This document shows positions 34,141-41,844 of a stretch of DNA of 64,000 bases, piece by piece. The stretch covers positions 558,001 to 622,000 of the forward strand of contig NZ_JAUSXL010000002.1 in NCBI RefSeq assembly GCF_030815975.1. The letters are read 5' to 3'. Position 1 is the first letter of the stretch. Each line of letters starts with the position of its first letter. The position numbers and the translations under genes were made by a program. The DNA is from Variovorax paradoxus. GTDB taxonomy: Bacteria > Pseudomonadota > Gammaproteobacteria > Burkholderiales > Burkholderiaceae_C. Under the pieces are notes generated by a model, which was not told the origin of the DNA, searched no databases, and worked only from the letters and a program-made list of their open reading frames with translations.

Positions 34141-35061
34141 ATGGACATCAAAGCGCTGCGCTACTTCACGGCCGTGGCCGGCACCGGCCACATGACGCGC
34201 GCCGCCGAGCAGCTGGGCATCCAGCAGCCGCCGCTGAGCCAGCAGATCAAGGCGCTGGAGCGCGAGCTCGGCGTGCTGCTGTTCAGGCGCCATCCGCGCG
34301 GGGTGGCGCTCACCGATGCGGGCCGGCTGTTCCAGGCTGAGGCGCTGCGCATGCTGCAGGACATGGAAGCCATGAAGCAGCGCATGGCGCGCGTGGCCGA
34401 GGGAAAGGCCGGCACGCTGGCAGTTGGCTTCACGAGTTCGGCCGCGGCGCACCGCTTCATGCCCGAGGCCCTGCGCGCCTTTCGCCGCGCGCACCCGGAC
34501 GTGGAGCTGCAGCTGCGCGAGGACAACGCCGCCGAACTCACCGAGGCGCTGGCCGCCGGCCGCCTGCACTGCGGCCTGCTGCGCGTGCCGGTGGCGCGGC
34601 CCGAAGGCCTGGTGTTCGAAACGCTGCTGCGCGAACCGGTGCTGGTGGCCATGCCCAGCGACCATCGGCTTGCCCTCGCGCGCAGCAAGGCCTCGCGTCC
34701 GCTGCCGCTCGCGAAGCTGTGCGAGGAAGGCATCATCCTGGTGCGCCGCCCCGGCGCGCCCGGCCTCTATGCCGAGCTGCTCGCACTGTGCCACGCCAAG
34801 GGCCTGCGCCCGCGCGTGGTGGCCGAAGTCGATCGCATGATGACCAACCTGAACCTCGTGGCCGCGGGGGTCGGCCTCTCGGTGGTGCCGGCCTCGATGA
34901 GCGGCGTGCACGCGCACGCCATCACCTATGCGCGGCTGGCCGATGGCGGCCAGCTCGACGCGCCGCTCACGCTGGTGCTGCGCGCCGAAGAAGACAACCT
35001 GCCCGCGCAGCACTTTGCCGCGCTGCTGCGCCGGCTCGCGAACGAGAACTCCGCGTCATGA
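34141..35061 (+). CDS. LysR family transcriptional regulator
   Basis: 306-residue LysR regulator of the BenM/CatM/CbbR-like type (MDIKALRYFTAVAGTGHMTRA at the start, QLGIQQPPLSQQIKALE helix-turn-helix). The effector domain starts GTLAVGFTSSAAAHRFMPEAL. It is divergent from the tannase-family gene and overlaps the Bug-type binding protein gene by an ATGA junction. It may therefore control hydrolysis and uptake of an aromatic acid or ester product; this is inferred from arrangement. Confidence 0.9.
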   Translation: MDIKALRYFTAVAGTGHMTRAAEQLGIQQPPLSQQIKALERELGVLLFRRHPRGVALTDAGRLFQAEALRMLQDMEAMKQRMARVAEGKAGTLAVGFTSSAAAHRFMPEALRAFRRAHPDVELQLREDNAAELTEALAAGRLHCGLLRVPVARPEGLVFETLLREPVLVAMPSDHRLALARSKASRPLPLAKLCEEGIILVRRPGAPGLYAELLALCHAKGLRPRVVAEVDRMMTNLNLVAAGVGLSVVPASMSGVHAHAITYARLADGGQLDAPLTLVLRAEEDNLPAQHFAALLRRLANENSAS

Positions 35062-36077
35062 GCAAGGGTGCACCAGCGAGCCCGCCGTTCTTCCAGCGCC
35101 GCCGCTTCGTGCGCCGCATGGGCACGCTGCTCGCGGCCTCGTGCGCGGTGCCGCGCCTGCTGCACGCCGCCACACCGCCCTGGCCGCAGCGGCCGGTGCG
35201 GTTGATCGTGGTGTATCCACCCGGCGGCGTGAGCGACGGCATGGCGCGCGCGCTGGCCGAGCCGCTCGCGCAGGCGCTGGGCGTGCCAGTGCTGGTCGAA
35301 AACCGCGCCGGCGCGGGCGGCAGCGTCGGCATGGATGCGCTCGCGCGGGCCATGCCCGACGGCTGCACGCTCGCCTTCTCGGCCATCAGCCCGCTCACGC
35401 TGCACCCGCTGCTCGCGCGTGTGGCCTACGACCCGCTGCGCGGCTTCGCGCCCGTGGCCAGCGTCATGCGAACGCCGGTGCTGGTGGTCGGCACGCCCGC
35501 CTTCGCGGGCCGCAGCTTCGGCGACCTGGTCGCCATGGCGCGCAGCCAGCCGGGCGCACTGCGCTGGGCCAGCTCGGGCGTGGCCACCATCGGGCACATG
35601 GTGCTGGCGCAGGTGCGCATGCAAAGCCGCACCGACATCACGCACATTCCGTATCAAGGCGGCGGGCCGCAGCTCAACGATGCGCTGAGCGGGCAGTTCG
35701 AGCTGCTGTCGACCAACGTCGCGGCGCAGCAGCTCCAGTACATCGAAAGCGGCCGCCTGCGCGCGCTGGCCGTGGGTGCACCGGCGCGCCTCGAGGCGCT
35801 GCCTTCGGTGCCCACGCTCGCGGAACTGGGCTTCGAGAAGGCCAACCGCGATTCGCTGTTCGGCATCTTCGCGCCGGCGCGCACCCCTGCCGCCGTGCTG
35901 CAGCGCCTCAATGCGGAGATCAACCGCCTGCTGCGGAGCGAGCCGCTGCACACCCGCCTGCGCGATGCCCACAACATTCCGGCCGGCGGCAGCAGCGAAG
36001 ACTTCGCGCGCGAGATTGCCATCGACCGGCGGCGCAACCGCGAACTGGTGGCGGGGGACCGGTCGCAGTTCGACTGA
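35058..36077 (+). CDS. Bug/TctC family solute-binding protein
   Basis: 339-residue periplasmic binding protein of the Bug family, which is greatly expanded in Bordetella and Comamonadaceae and usually binds carboxylates (including aromatic acids). It has a signal sequence with twin arginines (RRRFVRRMGTLLAASCAVPRLLHA), and the family patterns WPQRPVRLIVVYPPGG and TDITHIPYQGGGP. No TctA/TctB permease genes lie nearby, as is typical for orphan Bug genes. It is translationally coupled to the LysR gene. Confidence 0.9.
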   Translation: MSKGAPASPPFFQRRRFVRRMGTLLAASCAVPRLLHAATPPWPQRPVRLIVVYPPGGVSDGMARALAEPLAQALGVPVLVENRAGAGGSVGMDALARAMPDGCTLAFSAISPLTLHPLLARVAYDPLRGFAPVASVMRTPVLVVGTPAFAGRSFGDLVAMARSQPGALRWASSGVATIGHMVLAQVRMQSRTDITHIPYQGGGPQLNDALSGQFELLSTNVAAQQLQYIESGRLRALAVGAPARLEALPSVPTLAELGFEKANRDSLFGIFAPARTPAAVLQRLNAEINRLLRSEPLHTRLRDAHNIPAGGSSEDFAREIAIDRRRNRELVAGDRSQFD

Positions 36078-36088
36078 CTGACCCGTGT

Positions 36089-36652
36089 CTAGGCTTCTAC
36101 GCTCCACAGGCCGGGATAGTCGCGCACAAAGCCGTCCTGCGTGACGCGCAGGGTTGCCGCGTAGTCGAAGCGCTTGGCCTCGTAGGCGTAGGCGTCGTTC
36201 GCGGTTCGCTCGTAGCGCTGCATCAGTTCGCTGAGCACACCGCCGCCGTCCACGTCGACCCAGGCAGCCGGCGCCTCGGCGCCCTCGCCCTTTGCCAGGT
36301 TGAGCCGGCGCAGCTGCAGCAGGTTGGTGGCGGGCGTGAAGCCCAGGTCGAGGTCCGTGCAATGCGACAGGTCCGGCACGGCCTCGTCGTTGAGTTTCCA
36401 TTGGCCGCGCGCATCGCGGGCAATGGCCAGGTCGATGGCGCTGCCGCCGAGCCAGCCGCGCACCGTGCCCCACTGCGTGTGCCAGTGCAGGTCGCAGCGC
36501 ACGCGGTAGTGCAGCTGGCCGATGCGGCCGTCCTCGAGGCGGAACACGGCGGCGCCGTCGAGCTGCCACGCGGTCGCGTTGCGCTCGAGCCGGCAGGCGT
36601 CATGGCCCGGTGCATCGAGCCTGCGCCACAGGATGGAAGCGACGGTTTGCAT
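36089..36652 (-). CDS. putative glycolipid-binding domain protein (PF06475-like)
   Basis: 187-residue protein. The family pattern is clear in WRRLDAPGHDACRLE, LHYRVRCDLHWHTQWG, CTDLDLGFTPATNLLQLRRL and FVRDYPGLWSVEA. Homologues are annotated as putative glycolipid-binding from a structural resemblance; the physiological role is unknown. It has no signal sequence, so it should be cytoplasmic. The ATG at 36652 starts directly before the conserved region; an in-frame start 12 codons earlier is less likely. Confidence 0.8.
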   Translation of the reverse strand: MQTVASILWRRLDAPGHDACRLERNATAWQLDGAAVFRLEDGRIGQLHYRVRCDLHWHTQWGTVRGWLGGSAIDLAIARDARGQWKLNDEAVPDLSHCTDLDLGFTPATNLLQLRRLNLAKGEGAEAPAAWVDVDGGGVLSELMQRYERTANDAYAYEAKRFDYAATLRVTQDGFVRDYPGLWSVEA

Positions 36653-36782
36653 GGCGCGGATGATGGCCCCAGCGGGCGCAACAGGCAAGCCTTGTCACAA
36701 TGCCCCGCACGTGAAGAAGAAGACTCGCCTCCGCCGTGGGCGAGCTAACATCCTACGCCCGACCGTTCAGAGGAACGCACAA

Positions 36783-37442
36783 GTGGAACCCTGGTTCGCC
36801 CATGCCAAGCCAATCGACTCGCTGGAGGCCGAGATCGGATTTTGCTTGCAGGACGCATTCCAACCCGTGCCGGGCCAGCCGCCCGAGCCGCTTGCACTGC
36901 CGGAACTCCCACGCGCCTCGCGTTTGTGGGTGCGTACCTCGGAGGCCATCGGACATGAGACGGAACTTGCCGCGTACTACGCACGGGTGATGCAGTTGGC
37001 GCACAAGCACGGCCTTCGCTTCGGGCAGGTCCGCCATCACTTCTGGATGCGCCTGTGGCTCTGGAACAGCGAGCAAGACATCGGCATTCCCTTTCCCTGG
37101 TACGACACGCTGTCGGAGATCGAACCGGTGCTGGCGGCCCTGTCCACCCTGCCGCCGGGGCAGCGCTTTCACGACATCGACCAGGGATGGGAAATCGAAC
37201 TGGGTACCAGAGGCACGCTGATCTACATCCGCCACGGCAACCCCGAGCGTGACGGCGAACCCGGCGCCGACGAGGCGGCGCAGACCATGGTCGCGCTCCC
37301 CCAGGCCGCGCTGGCAGGCCAGCTCATCTCGCTGACAGCCCGAACCAACGGGCTGGTCGCCCATCTGGCTGATGCGCTGGGGTGCGATGTGTGGAGCGCG
37401 CCCCTCAGGCCTGAAGCGGCAATGCCAGCAGCACGGATCTGA
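36783..37442 (+). CDS. unrecognised protein next to the toxin-immunity locus
   Basis: About 219 residues from a GTG start at 36783, where GAGG lies upstream; an alternative GTG at 36711 would add 24 residues. No known domain is recognised. The composition is that of a real soluble protein (for example FGQVRHHFWMRLWLWNSEQD and PPGQRFHDIDQGWEIELG). Its last 38 bases overlap the end of the immunity gene on the other strand. It could be part of the toxin-immunity locus, but no direct evidence shows this. Confidence 0.55.
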   Translation: MEPWFAHAKPIDSLEAEIGFCLQDAFQPVPGQPPEPLALPELPRASRLWVRTSEAIGHETELAAYYARVMQLAHKHGLRFGQVRHHFWMRLWLWNSEQDIGIPFPWYDTLSEIEPVLAALSTLPPGQRFHDIDQGWEIELGTRGTLIYIRHGNPERDGEPGADEAAQTMVALPQAALAGQLISLTARTNGLVAHLADALGCDVWSAPLRPEAAMPAARI

Positions 37443-37713
37443 GGAATTCCCCCGCCGTCGCTCCGAACTCCGCGGGCTGGTACGAGCGATGGAAGTCCCG
37501 CGAGAACACGCGCTCGAGCTCTGCCGGATCGGGGTGCGCGTTCATGAAATCGACAATTTGCGTGCGCAGCGCCTGCACCTCGTCGGCGGTCCAGGTCTCG
37601 CGCAGGCTCGCCATGATGGCGTCGGCCGTTTCGCCGAAGAGGATGTCGGCGTCCTGGCCGAAGTAGATGCCAGTCAGGTCGACCAGCAAGTTGTAGCGCG
37701 GCGATGTCGTCAT
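37405..37713 (-). CDS. immunity protein of the contact-dependent inhibition (CdiI) type
   Basis: 102-residue soluble acidic protein. Its pattern (NLLVDLTGIYFGQDADILF near the start, FSRDFHRSYQPAEFGATAGEF near the end) resembles CdiI-type immunity proteins, which have an early hydrophobic segment with a YF(H/G)QD core and a later YxP...T...WL-like region. It lies 10 bases downstream of the RNase A-like toxin gene on the same strand, the canonical toxin-immunity order. It should bind and block that toxin in the cytoplasm. Confidence 0.75.
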   Translation of the reverse strand: MTTSPRYNLLVDLTGIYFGQDADILFGETADAIMASLRETWTADEVQALRTQIVDFMNAHPDPAELERVFSRDFHRSYQPAEFGATAGEFLRSVLLALPLQA

Positions 37714-37723
37714 GGCGGGCGCC

Positions 37724-38569
37724 TCAGATCGGGTGGGCCGTGAGGATGTAGAACGGCTTGCCGTTATAGGCCCTCATGTTGAGGATCACGCGCACGCGGC
37801 TGAGCTGATTCACCGCGTTGCTGCCGCGCACGACACCGATACCGATGATGCTGCCGAAATCGTGCTCGAAGCGCACCGGCTTCGAGCCCACGGCCGCCGT
37901 GCGCGACCAAGCCCTGATGGCCGAGGCGTTGGCGCGAAAGGTGGCCGTGATGGCGCGCTCCGCGATGTCGAGATTGTGGAACGATGACACATCCAACAGC
38001 GACGGTTTCGTCCCGAACCGCTGAAAGAGTTCGGCCGGCGTCTTGCCTACGTGCAAGGCGATCGTGTGGCCGCCTGCCTTGGTACCCGCCACCGCCTCGT
38101 GTTCGGCCAGCCGGATCGGTTCCAGCCGAAGGCGGCTCGCGCGCACCGCGATCACGCGCGTGGCGACGAGTCCGGTTGCCACGAACAGCGGCACCGCCAC
38201 ATCCACAGCAAGCCCGATGCCGTCGGCCGTGTCGCGCGAAGCGCCCAGCGCCTCGGCCGCCGAGCTGGCGGTCACGGCGGTCGCCGTGCGCTGCGGCGTG
38301 CCGGTCCAGATCTGACGGCTCGAAGTGGCCAGGGTGTCGTAGCCGTGCACGCCCAGCACCACGCACCCGACCTTGCTCACCATCGTGGGCTCGGGCGCCA
38401 CGCACAGCACCCCGGCGCCCAGCAGTTCCACCACGCCGCCCACCAGCCCCACGGTGCCCCAGACCCGGTTACTCAGGCTCGCGGATTCGGGCACGTCCTG
38501 CCCGCCCAGCACCGCGGCCATCTGCACCGGCGTCAGCGCGACGCTCAAGCCTTCGACTTCGTCATCCAT
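37724..38569 (-). CDS. RNase A-like (CdiA-CT type) toxin protein with N-terminal hydrophobic region
   Basis: 281 residues. The C-terminal part from about 155 matches the bacterial RNase A-like domain of CdiA toxins: EHEAVAGTKAGGHTIALHVGK with the expected catalytic histidine in GGHT, then FHNLDIAERAITATF, and a C-terminal KPFYILTAHP carrying the threonine and tyrosine typical of this domain. Such domains degrade tRNA or other RNA in target cells. The N-terminal half begins with ALTPVQMAAVLGG and has hydrophobic stretches at about 36-58 and 119-143, suggesting a membrane-crossing or delivery module. No VgrG, PAAR, Rhs, CdiB or filamentous haemagglutinin gene adjoins it. Start at 38569; an ATG six codons upstream is possible. 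Confidence 0.8.
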   Translation of the reverse strand: MDDEVEGLSVALTPVQMAAVLGGQDVPESASLSNRVWGTVGLVGGVVELLGAGVLCVAPEPTMVSKVGCVVLGVHGYDTLATSSRQIWTGTPQRTATAVTASSAAEALGASRDTADGIGLAVDVAVPLFVATGLVATRVIAVRASRLRLEPIRLAEHEAVAGTKAGGHTIALHVGKTPAELFQRFGTKPSLLDVSSFHNLDIAERAITATFRANASAIRAWSRTAAVGSKPVRFEHDFGSIIGIGVVRGSNAVNQLSRVRVILNMRAYNGKPFYILTAHPI

Positions 38570-38677
38570 GCCATTTGCCTTTCCCATGCCATCGGAGGGC
38601 CAACCTGCGATCGGCCGCATTCTTGCACGCGGCCGCCCCGCAGGCGAACATCGCCCGGCCGCGAGACAATCGGAGCC

Positions 38678-39928
38678 GTGAGTTCCCCGCCCATTCCAAC
38701 ACCCCCGATCCGCCGCATCGCCCATCTCGACATGGACGCCTTCTACGCGTCGGTCGAGCTGCTGCGCTACCCGCAGCTCAAGGGCCTGCCGGTGGTGATC
38801 GGCGGCGGGCGGCGCAGCGTGGACGAGGCGATTCGGCACGTGCCCGAGGGCGGCACGCTGGCCGACATTCCGGTCGACGCCTTTCCACGGCTGAAGGACT
38901 ACGCGGGCCGCGGCGTGATCACCACCGCCACCTATCCGGCGCGGCAGTTCGGCGTGGGCTCGGCCATGGGGCTCATGAAGGCCGCCAAGCTGTGCCCGCA
39001 GGCCATCATCCTGCCGGTGGACTTCGACGAATACCGGCGCTTCTCGCGCACCTTCAAGCATGTGATCCTCGACATCGCACCGCTGATGGAAGACCGCGGC
39101 GTGGACGAGGTCTACATCGACTTCACCGACGTGCCCGGCGGCCAGCGCGACGGCGGGCGCGCGCTCGCGCGGCTGATCCAGAAGGCCATCTTCGACGCCA
39201 CCGGCCTCACCTGCTCTATCGGCGTGGCGCCCAACAAGCTCATCGCCAAGATGGCGAGCGAGTTCGACAAGCCCAACGGCATCTCGGTGGTCTACGAGGC
39301 CGACCTGCAGACGCGCATCTGGCCGCTGCCCTGCCGCAAGGTGAACGGCATCGGCCCCAAGGCCGACGAGAAGCTCAAGCGCTTCGGCATCGAGACGGTA
39401 GGCGAGCTCGCGGCGCGCGAGCGCGACTGGCTCATTCAGAATTTCGGCAAGTCCACGGGCGCGTGGATGCACGAGGTGGCCTGGGGCCGCGACGACCGGC
39501 CGGTGGTGACCGAGAGCGAGCCCGTGTCGATGAGCCGCGAGACCACCTTCGACCGCGACCTGCATGCGGTGCGCGACCGCGCCGAGCTGGGCGCGATCTT
39601 CACGCACCTGTGCGAGAAGCTGGCCGAAGACCTGCAGCGCAAGGGCTATGTGGGCAAGACCATCGGCATCAAGCTGCGCTACGACGATTTCAAGATCGCC
39701 ACGCGCGACCAGACCATCGAGCGGCACACCGCCGACGGCAAGACCATCCGCCAGATCGGCGGGCTGTGCCTGAAGCGCGTGCCGCTCGAGCGGCCGCTGC
39801 GCCTCCTGGGCGTGCGCGTGGGCGCGCTTGCGAAGGCGGGCAGCCCCGAGGCGATGGCGCCGGCCGGGGGCGGCCAGGCCTCGCGCGCCTCGGCGGAAGC
39901 GGCCTCGGCCACCGCGTCGCTCTTCTGA
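38678..39928 (+). CDS. dinB: DNA polymerase IV
   Basis: 416-residue Y-family translesion polymerase, without 3' exonuclease. The catalytic acids are D18 (HLDMDAFYASVE), D143 and E144 (VDEVYID). The rest has the SIGVAPNKLIAKMAS, helix-hairpin-helix (VNGIGPKADEKL) and little-finger regions in order. It ends in an alanine-rich tail closing with TASLF, reminiscent of a beta-clamp-binding tail (Q-L-x-L-F type), although weakly. The GTG start at 38678 follows a GGAG box. It is divergent from the toxin gene. No LexA box was identified upstream. Confidence 0.92.
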   Translation: MSSPPIPTPPIRRIAHLDMDAFYASVELLRYPQLKGLPVVIGGGRRSVDEAIRHVPEGGTLADIPVDAFPRLKDYAGRGVITTATYPARQFGVGSAMGLMKAAKLCPQAIILPVDFDEYRRFSRTFKHVILDIAPLMEDRGVDEVYIDFTDVPGGQRDGGRALARLIQKAIFDATGLTCSIGVAPNKLIAKMASEFDKPNGISVVYEADLQTRIWPLPCRKVNGIGPKADEKLKRFGIETVGELAARERDWLIQNFGKSTGAWMHEVAWGRDDRPVVTESEPVSMSRETTFDRDLHAVRDRAELGAIFTHLCEKLAEDLQRKGYVGKTIGIKLRYDDFKIATRDQTIERHTADGKTIRQIGGLCLKRVPLERPLRLLGVRVGALAKAGSPEAMAPAGGGQASRASAEAASATASLF

Positions 39929-39941
39929 AACATCGGGCGCC

Positions 39942-40637
39942 GTGATCAGACACTGGCTCCGGCGCATCGCATTCACACTGCTGGGGGTCACGCTGGCCGC
40001 AGGGCTGTACGTGGGCGCCGCCTGTGCACTGATGTTCTGGCCGGCCAATGCAGGACCGCCAGCGGAACAAGCAGCTGCGCAGCCGTCCGCCGTCGAGGCC
40101 TGGGTGTTGAGCAACGGCATTCACACCGACCTGGTGTTTCCGATCCGCTCGGCCACCATCGACTGGCAGCAGCTCTTTCCGTTCGCGCACTTCAGGGCCG
40201 TGCCGCCCGATGCCGAGTTCATCGCCATCGGCTGGGGCGACCGCGAGTTCTACCTGCACACGCCCACCTGGGCCGACCTCACGGCCTCGCGCGCTTTCGG
40301 CGCCGTGCTCGGCGGCAACCGCGCGCTGCTGCACGTGACCTATCTCAGCCGCGCCTCATTGCGCAAGAACGCCTTCCACCTGCCGCTCTCGCAGGCGCAG
40401 TACGCGCAGCTCGTGGGCTACGTGCAGGCGACACTGACCTCGGGCCGCGCGACGCCTATCGCCGGCGCGCACTACGGCAACGACGACGCCTTCTACGAAG
40501 CCGAGGGCGGCTACCACCTCTTCGAGACCTGCAACACCTGGACCGGCCGCGGCCTGCGGCAGGCAGGCGTCACGGTGAGCCGTTGGACGCCGTTCGATTT
40601 CAATGTGACCTGGCACCTGCAGCCGGTGCGGCCCTGA
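39942..40637 (+). CDS. TIGR02117 / DUF2459 family protein
   Basis: 231-residue protein with one N-terminal membrane helix (AFTLLGVTLAAGLYVGAACALMF). Family marks include VLSNGIHTDLVFP, FIAIGWGDREFYLHTPTWADL and YHLFETCNTWTGRGLRQAG. The conserved histidine, cysteine and asparagine suggest an NlpC/P60-like or other thiol hydrolase arrangement, but no biochemical function is known. GTG start at 39942, 13 bases after dinB, so it may be co-transcribed with it. Its stop codon lies in a hairpin shared with the convergent nucleoside permease gene. Confidence 0.82.
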   Translation: MIRHWLRRIAFTLLGVTLAAGLYVGAACALMFWPANAGPPAEQAAAQPSAVEAWVLSNGIHTDLVFPIRSATIDWQQLFPFAHFRAVPPDAEFIAIGWGDREFYLHTPTWADLTASRAFGAVLGGNRALLHVTYLSRASLRKNAFHLPLSQAQYAQLVGYVQATLTSGRATPIAGAHYGNDDAFYEAEGGYHLFETCNTWTGRGLRQAGVTVSRWTPFDFNVTWHLQPVRP

Positions 40638-40652
40638 TGAACCCGCTCAGGG
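40632..40652. terminator. short bidirectional hairpin spanning two convergent stop codons
   Basis: CCCTGA-N9-TCAGGG forms a 6-base stem that includes the stop codons of both convergent genes, followed by only three T residues. It is a weak candidate for a shared transcription end. Confidence 0.4.
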
Positions 40653-41723
40653 TTTCGGCACGCCGGCCTGCCATTGCGGCCAATTGGCGACGATGTGGTC
40701 CACCACACGCGTGCCCACCAGTGCGATGTTCTCCACCGTCTCGGCAAAGCCGCCCGCCGTCTCCCCCGGGGCCGGGTCCAGGTGCTGCAGTGTGCTTTCC
40801 TTCGGGTTGCCCTGGTCGAAGTTGACGGCGCCGCGCAGGCTCATCACGCGGTCGGTGCCGTGGGTGCGCTTGATCACGAGCGTGATGGCGGCGGCTTCCA
40901 TTTCGGTAATCACGTAGTCGTCGGCGCCATAGAGCCTGGCGATGTACTGTGCCTGCTTCGACATGCCGGGACCGTGGAAGAAGGTGTCGCCGGTCATGTG
41001 GGTGCCGGTGCCCACGAAGGGCACGCGCCGCGCTGCGGCATCGGGGTAGCGCAGGCGGTACTTGCGCGCGCCCTCTGAATCCTTCAGCGGCGTGTCGGAC
41101 GAGAGCTTCATGGCCCAGCCGACGAGGTCGGGGTTGAGCTTGAAGCGGCGGTATTCCTCGTAGCCCTTGCGCGGCATGAAGGTGGGTTCGCCGGGCTTGC
41201 TCTCCTCGGGCGCCCAGCGGTGGCCGAGGTCGTAGTCCACGAGCCAGGTGGCCCAGCTCACTTCGCCGATGGTGCCGCGTGCCGGAGGCGTGCCGGCCAC
41301 GCCGGAAATCACGTAGTAGGCCTGCGAGAAATCGAACTGCGGATTCAGCAGGATGGCCTGCATCGACGATGAGGAGTTGACCTTGCCCATGCCGAGCACC
41401 GCACCGCACACGCCGTCGGCATTGCAGTACACCGGCTGCAACGCGCCGGGCACGGCCATCGGCGCGGCGCCCTTCCAGTAGCGCTCGTACCAGTGCTGGA
41501 ACTCGCCGGCCCGGTCGCCGGTGTTCTGGCCGATCTCGAACATGGCCGCGACGAAGACCTTCACCTTGACGGGGGCAGCAGCAGCGGCGGCGGCAGTGCG
41601 TGCAGCCGGGACAGGCGCGGTGGGCGATGCGGGCGAAGCGCAGGCCGCGAGAAGCAGCGCCGCGCCGCAAGCCGAGAGCCAGCGCGCGCAGGAAGATGAA
41701 AGCGGTCGATGGAAGAACATCAT
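40647..41723 (-). CDS. purine nucleoside permease (NUP)-family lipoprotein
   Basis: 358 residues. The lipoprotein signal sequence ends at LLLAAC (SACGAALLLAACAS). The mature part matches the NUP family (PF06516), related by fold to nucleoside phosphorylases: KVFVAAMFEIGQNTGDR, YCNADGVCGAVLGMGKVNS, and YVITEMEAAAITLVIKR. In fungi such proteins transport purine nucleosides; in bacteria a periplasmic nucleoside phosphorylase- or hydrolase-like role is possible. The start at 41723 is the first of two ATG codons following a GGAG box. Confidence 0.82.
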   Translation of the reverse strand: MMFFHRPLSSSCARWLSACGAALLLAACASPASPTAPVPAARTAAAAAAAPVKVKVFVAAMFEIGQNTGDRAGEFQHWYERYWKGAAPMAVPGALQPVYCNADGVCGAVLGMGKVNSSSSMQAILLNPQFDFSQAYYVISGVAGTPPARGTIGEVSWATWLVDYDLGHRWAPEESKPGEPTFMPRKGYEEYRRFKLNPDLVGWAMKLSSDTPLKDSEGARKYRLRYPDAAARRVPFVGTGTHMTGDTFFHGPGMSKQAQYIARLYGADDYVITEMEAAAITLVIKRTHGTDRVMSLRGAVNFDQGNPKESTLQHLDPAPGETAGGFAETVENIALVGTRVVDHIVANWPQWQAGVPKP

Positions 41724-41844
41724 TTCTTGTTGACTCCAGGAAAAAACAAAGCGCCTCCATCGCACCAGCGGCGATTGCGGCGTCCTACAGGCGGCGATTG
41801 TCGGTGCAGGCACAAGCGCTGGGTACCCTCACCACGCAAACCCC

